Assembly (NCBI GenBank): GCA_033182465.1
Contig: CP137318.1
Location: forward strand, 3,596,001-3,660,000
Direction: 5' to 3'
Origin: Sanghuangporus weigelae
Lineage: Eukaryota; Basidiomycota; Agaricomycetes; Hymenochaetales; Hymenochaetaceae
Length of the DNA stretch: 64,000 nucleotides
The notes under the pieces were generated by a model. The model was not told the origin of the DNA, searched no databases, and saw only the letters and a list, made by a program, of their open reading frames with translations. Positions 60,372 to 64,000 of the stretch are shown here, piece by piece. Within the stretch, counting starts at the first letter, position 1. Every line of letters starts with the position of its first letter. The position numbers were made by a program, and so were the translations under genes.

Positions 60372-61803
60372 TTACTCTACTAGACTATCGTTCTCGAACA
60401 AATAGTTGACTAATCGCCTCACCACTTCCACATTCACGCTATTTCCAAGTAATCGATACTTCGACTTCGAGGTAACATCGTCAGGCCATACGAATTTTGC
60501 CACTTTGCTTCCATTGCCGTCAGGTATTGTAGGGGGTTCAAAATGGGAAAGTCGCAGCAGCTCAGAGGGTGAGAAATAGCGCAGACGAAGCGGTGACAAT
60601 ATACTGAGCAAAGCATGCTCGGAAAATTCCTGACTCTCGCCGCTCTTCGCATCCCTATGGCGCTGCTGGGACAGAAACTTATCAAAGACTTCCGTCGTCT
60701 GAGGCTGAAATTTAGCTTCGGTACTCCATGACTTTACGATGAACTCACATCTAACTCCTCGTTCATTTGCAAGATTGAGCCCGCTCGTTCCACTAGCTGT
60801 GTATATCCTGATTCGATGTCAATGCAAATGTAAATGAAGAACTGAACCACACAGCTCACCTCGTGTAAAACAGCAAGACCTTCGAGAACTAGGCAGTACG
60901 ATGTCAAACAGCCTCCCCCATTTGAGAAGAACTCGATCTGGTATTCTGCACAGAAGGTCGGTGTTGGTCGATGCATCCGGATCCAGGTATGTTCTGAGTT
61001 GTGTTGCGTCGCAGTCTTCGCGATTATCCTTCCAAGGCTTCTCGTGTCCAGGGATATTTCTCCAGACAGTTCTTGAGCCTTCCTCGGAAGCAGTGACGTT
61101 CGCAAATGACATTGACTGTTCCTTGGCCAGCAAGTAATATCGGAGCCGGGAATTTGGTATCCCAAACTGCAGCGGAGTCAGCAGCAATTCCATTGTATTA
61201 TAGCCAGAGCTGTGCAGTGTTTCGATCAGAGTTCCTCGAACAGAAGACGCCTGTACCAGTATCAGAAGCAAATGATTCGAGAAAACTACAAGACTCACTT
61301 CAAAGCCCGCTACATTTTCTACAAGTATCCATTTAGGTCCACGTCGTCGTTTCGCAAGATCTGGGATAACGTTTTGCACCAGGCGGAGAAAAGATCTTGC
61401 TCTTGGGTCCTGAGCGCCTTTCGCACTAGGGTTGAGTACTGTATACGGCTGACATGAAGGCGATAGCAGCCAAAGCTGCGTGTCCAGACCCTCCAGATCT
61501 GAGGCAGTCAACAACGAAATATCGATCTATGTGCCTTCTTATAGTAAGCTGCTGCTTCAAGGTGGCATATACATGATATTTCAATAGCTAACCCTGTTTA
61601 TTATACCCGTGCCATAATTGGTTTCATAGATTCGACAGGACATTTGGTCCCAATCAAAAGCACGAATCACAGTACAATTTATGTCGCTAGCTTGGAGAGC
61701 TCTGTGGAGACCGCCTTCGCAGAAATGAGCACAATAGTTTAGAAATACAGACATCGTTCTACCAACCTATTCCGCTGTAGAATTCAAGGGCTCTGATCGT
61801 CAT
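60372..61803 (-). CDS. DNMT2: tRNA (cytosine-38-C5)-methyltransferase DNMT2/TRDMT1
   Basis: Uses S-adenosylmethionine to methylate C38 of tRNA-Asp and related tRNAs. Model: 61803-61767, 61714-61593, 61526-61299, 61250-60860, 60807-60749, 60704-60372, 389 residues. Motif I is ALEFYSGIGGLHRAL. Motif IV is SPSCQPYT with the catalytic cysteine; the usual SPPCQP has Ser in place of the second Pro. Motif VI is ILVENVAGFE; the RLRYYLLA strand and the DNMT2-specific CFTRGY (split by the intron 60808-60859) follow. Motif X is YRLLGNSVNVEVVRRLV. There is no N-terminal regulatory domain, which argues against a DNA methyltransferase. The 48-nt intron 61251-61298 is open in frame, so its retention would not break the protein. 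Confidence 0.95.
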
Positions 61804-62107
61804 TTTGTTTCCTCCGTCCGAGTTGATACTGGGAGACGTGAAGAGGAAAGAAGAAAGGTCGATTGGATTTAGACTTTGGCTATAACGCTGACTAATCATT
61901 ATTGGACTGTACTCAAACGGACCCCGTCGCCATTGTCTTTCTTGCTTACCGCCATCCCCCTCGCTCCTTTCCCTTCATTATCGCTCATACGCAGCCTACA
62001 ACACAAGTAGTACCGGCTGCTTTGAAGCAGAACTCAGCTTATAGTATTTTCTGTGTCCGTTAATCAAGAAGCGATACCTTTCTAGATTTCAACATCGTTC
62101 CCTTTCC
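61804..62107. promoter_or_regulatory. shared divergent promoter of DNMT2 and the right-edge gene
   Basis: 304 bp between two start codons on opposite strands. A CT-rich tract at 61940-61985 faces the plus-strand gene. No clear TATA element is visible. Assignment rests on gene orientation. Confidence 0.5.
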
Positions 62108-64000
62108 ATGACCGATCCGTCCAGGCTCACCAATGCCCCGTTTTTATCCTCACCGATGCATTCTCCAAAGAGCACGAGAGACAAAGGTAGTTTGAGGAGC
62201 GGACGGGACTTTCGCTCGGACTCGGGGAATTTGCCGTCTTCGAGTCCTGTGGATTTAAGGGAGACAAACGGGAACCTCGACTGGTACGCCGTTCAGTGTC
62301 ATTCCCTATCTTTCAGTTGCTGATATCGAACTAGGCTCTCTGCGCTGTCCAGTAGACAGCCACCCCCATCACAGGATTCTCATCTACCTACACCTCAGAG
62401 GTCAGGTACCTTCGTCCTGTCTGTCTGTGAGTGCCTCGCTGACGCCATGACAGTTATGGAACCAGCAACATGTTCCCCTTCTTCCCTACCGCAATCAGCT
62501 CTCCAGAGTCCCCACTAGCTTACGCGTACGTTTCATGCGGACTGATTGCATGAGCGCTGCTGATATGTTTGCTCAGTCGATCGCGAACTTTGGGAGGAAC
62601 TTCCAACCCTATTCTGCCTGCTCGCATGCAAGCATGGTGCGCCAAATTATATCCGAATGACCGTGATTCTGAATGCCGGCACAGTATTGATTCTCGCGGT
62701 AGCAGAAGTGTCAGTTCAAGAGATGCTGCGATGGAACCACGGTCTATCACTCCTAGAGCTAGGTACGCTTATTCATTCTCATCCCTTTAGTTATAAATAT
62801 ACTTATTTTGCTCGCAGTCCCGTAGCTTCGCGTACCTCCTCACCAGCTTCTTTGCCCGCGGAGCCACATCCTCCGTAAGATTTGCAATATTAACGGAAGA
62901 AAGGTCTTAACTGAATACTTGCTTAGACCCAATGTGGTTTCCCCGTCTCAAGAGCAGCCAGTCCTGTCAGTTCTCTTCAGTCACTAGTCTATCGACAGTC
63001 ACTCATCTCTCATTCTACCATAGTGTAAAGGCCGAATCTCCACCCCCAGTACTGGAACCGGCATATAATATTTCTTCAAATGACTCGTCAAGACAGGACG
63101 GGTCGTCAGAAGCGAAGGCTTCCGTGATTAGCCTTTCTTCTCCCTTCGTCGAGAAACCAAAGCCAATCACTACTCTCAATAATGCTAGACGTGGCGAGCC
63201 TTTTCAATCGTACCCTACAGACTCGCCATCCATGTCTGTTCCACTGCAACCAATTACGTTGTCCTCCCCTGCATACATTACGGAGAAGCAGCTTGGACCG
63301 AACGAAACGTCCAGTCTTGCCCAATCGGCAAGTGACGAGCCTGTAAGACAGCCTGGTGGCGAGCTCGATCGAATTCGCAGTCATCTTTTGGAAGCGGAAG
63401 AGGCACACAGAACTGATCTTGAACATCGTCGACCCGAGTATTTAAAACGCCTCCAACAGGGAGACGACATTAGGGTTCCCTCGCAGAAATTACAGGATAT
63501 TCCAGCTGAGAAGAATAATGTCGTAATTATGGAGACTCCTGCTAGAGGGCGAAGGTTGCAGCTCTTTGACTTCCAGGAAACTAGCGCAGAAAGCTTCGAG
63601 GAGAGCCTTATGACACACGGATACGGGACGTATGGCGAGCCTCGAACGCCTCACAGGCCTTTGGCGGCCACGGAAGGTCTCAGCAAGGAAGCTATGGACT
63701 GGTTGGCATACAACACACCAGCAGCAGTGCCGAGCTCTATCCATTCTCATCTTGTTCCCGATGTCACAAACGAGAAGGAGCTCAAAAAGCGCAAACGGCT
63801 CGAAGCATTCCGAGGTTCCTTCGCGCGAGCACGCGCGAAACTGTACCCGGCCGAGGTTGAAGGATTTGGCCGTGTCTTGTTGAACGTTCCTCCAGAGGAC
63901 GTTGACGAACTTGTCGGTTCTCCAGCGAAAAAACGCGCAACGGGCAGAAGAAAGCGAGGTACAACAGCCGCGGAACGGAGAAGCAAGATGCAGCAGAGGA
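62108..64000 (+). CDS. unrecognised Ser/Pro-rich protein, 3' end outside window
   Basis: I do not recognise the family. Exons: 62108-62283, 62335-62400, 62454-62525, 62577-62762, 62818-62874, 62927-62965 and 63024 onward, open to the right edge. The joined product is at least 530 residues. The first half is Ser/Pro-rich and disordered, with small exons of 39-186 nt and a short conserved-looking stretch RMQAWCAKLYPNDRDSE. The large last exon encodes a mixed charged region and ends in a basic segment (FARARAKLYPAEVEGFGR, then AKKRATGRRKRG) that may be nuclear. All six introns split codons after the second base. Phases agree at every junction, so the gene model is more certain than its function. 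Confidence 0.8.

Overview
The window is nuclear DNA of a filamentous basidiomycete, most likely a mushroom-forming Agaricomycete. The evidence is dense short introns (mostly 44-70 nt, GT-AG, with a few probable GC-AG), a NACHT-WD40 STAND gene of the type common in mushrooms, an ADAM metalloprotease, and fungal versions of CYC8, ERF4, BRL1/BRR6 and SMN. No operons, CRISPR arrays, rRNA or convincing tRNA were seen. All gene models were spliced by hand and checked for reading phase. Exon joins are therefore inferred, but nearly all keep frame across every junction.

Layout. 0-12 kb, plus strand: the C-terminal two-thirds of DNA topoisomerase II (cut by the left edge), a very large proline-rich coiled-coil protein of unknown role (about 1911 aa), and an oxysterol-binding-protein-related gene. 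12.6-15.9 kb: a head-to-head pair, the nuclear-envelope protein BRL1/BRR6 (minus) and mitochondrial ClpP (plus). ClpP has a 6-nt microexon, and a decayed copy of its last exon lies downstream. 16.7-21.6 kb: a broken NACHT-WD40 gene (minus). 23.3-29.7 kb: porphobilinogen deaminase HEM3, with an 11-nt microexon, and the corepressor CYC8/SSN6, both minus.

29.7-39.5 kb is a gene-poor stretch in which I can support no gene. It ends at a tiny four-exon SERF/4F5 gene whose first coding exon is 7 nt. At 42.1-43.5 kb lies a damaged TDP2-like phosphodiesterase. 45-50.3 kb, plus: an ADAM protease and ERF4 (Ras palmitoylation). 51-53.5 kb, minus: a membrane-anchored pepsin-fold protein that has lost both catalytic aspartates. 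54.1-61.8 kb, minus: a housekeeping cluster of SMN, SCP2-type thiolase, eIF5 and DNMT2 (tRNA C38 methyltransferase). The right edge holds the start of an unrecognised serine/proline-rich gene, divergent from DNMT2.

The genes do not form one pathway. They are mostly housekeeping functions (replication, haem and lipid metabolism, translation initiation, snRNP assembly, tRNA modification) interspersed with fast-evolving or dying genes (NLR, TDP2-like, duplicated ClpP exon). The strongest points of interest are the microexons, the clustered GC-AG introns, the catalytically dead pepsin-like receptor, and the relics of recent gene decay.
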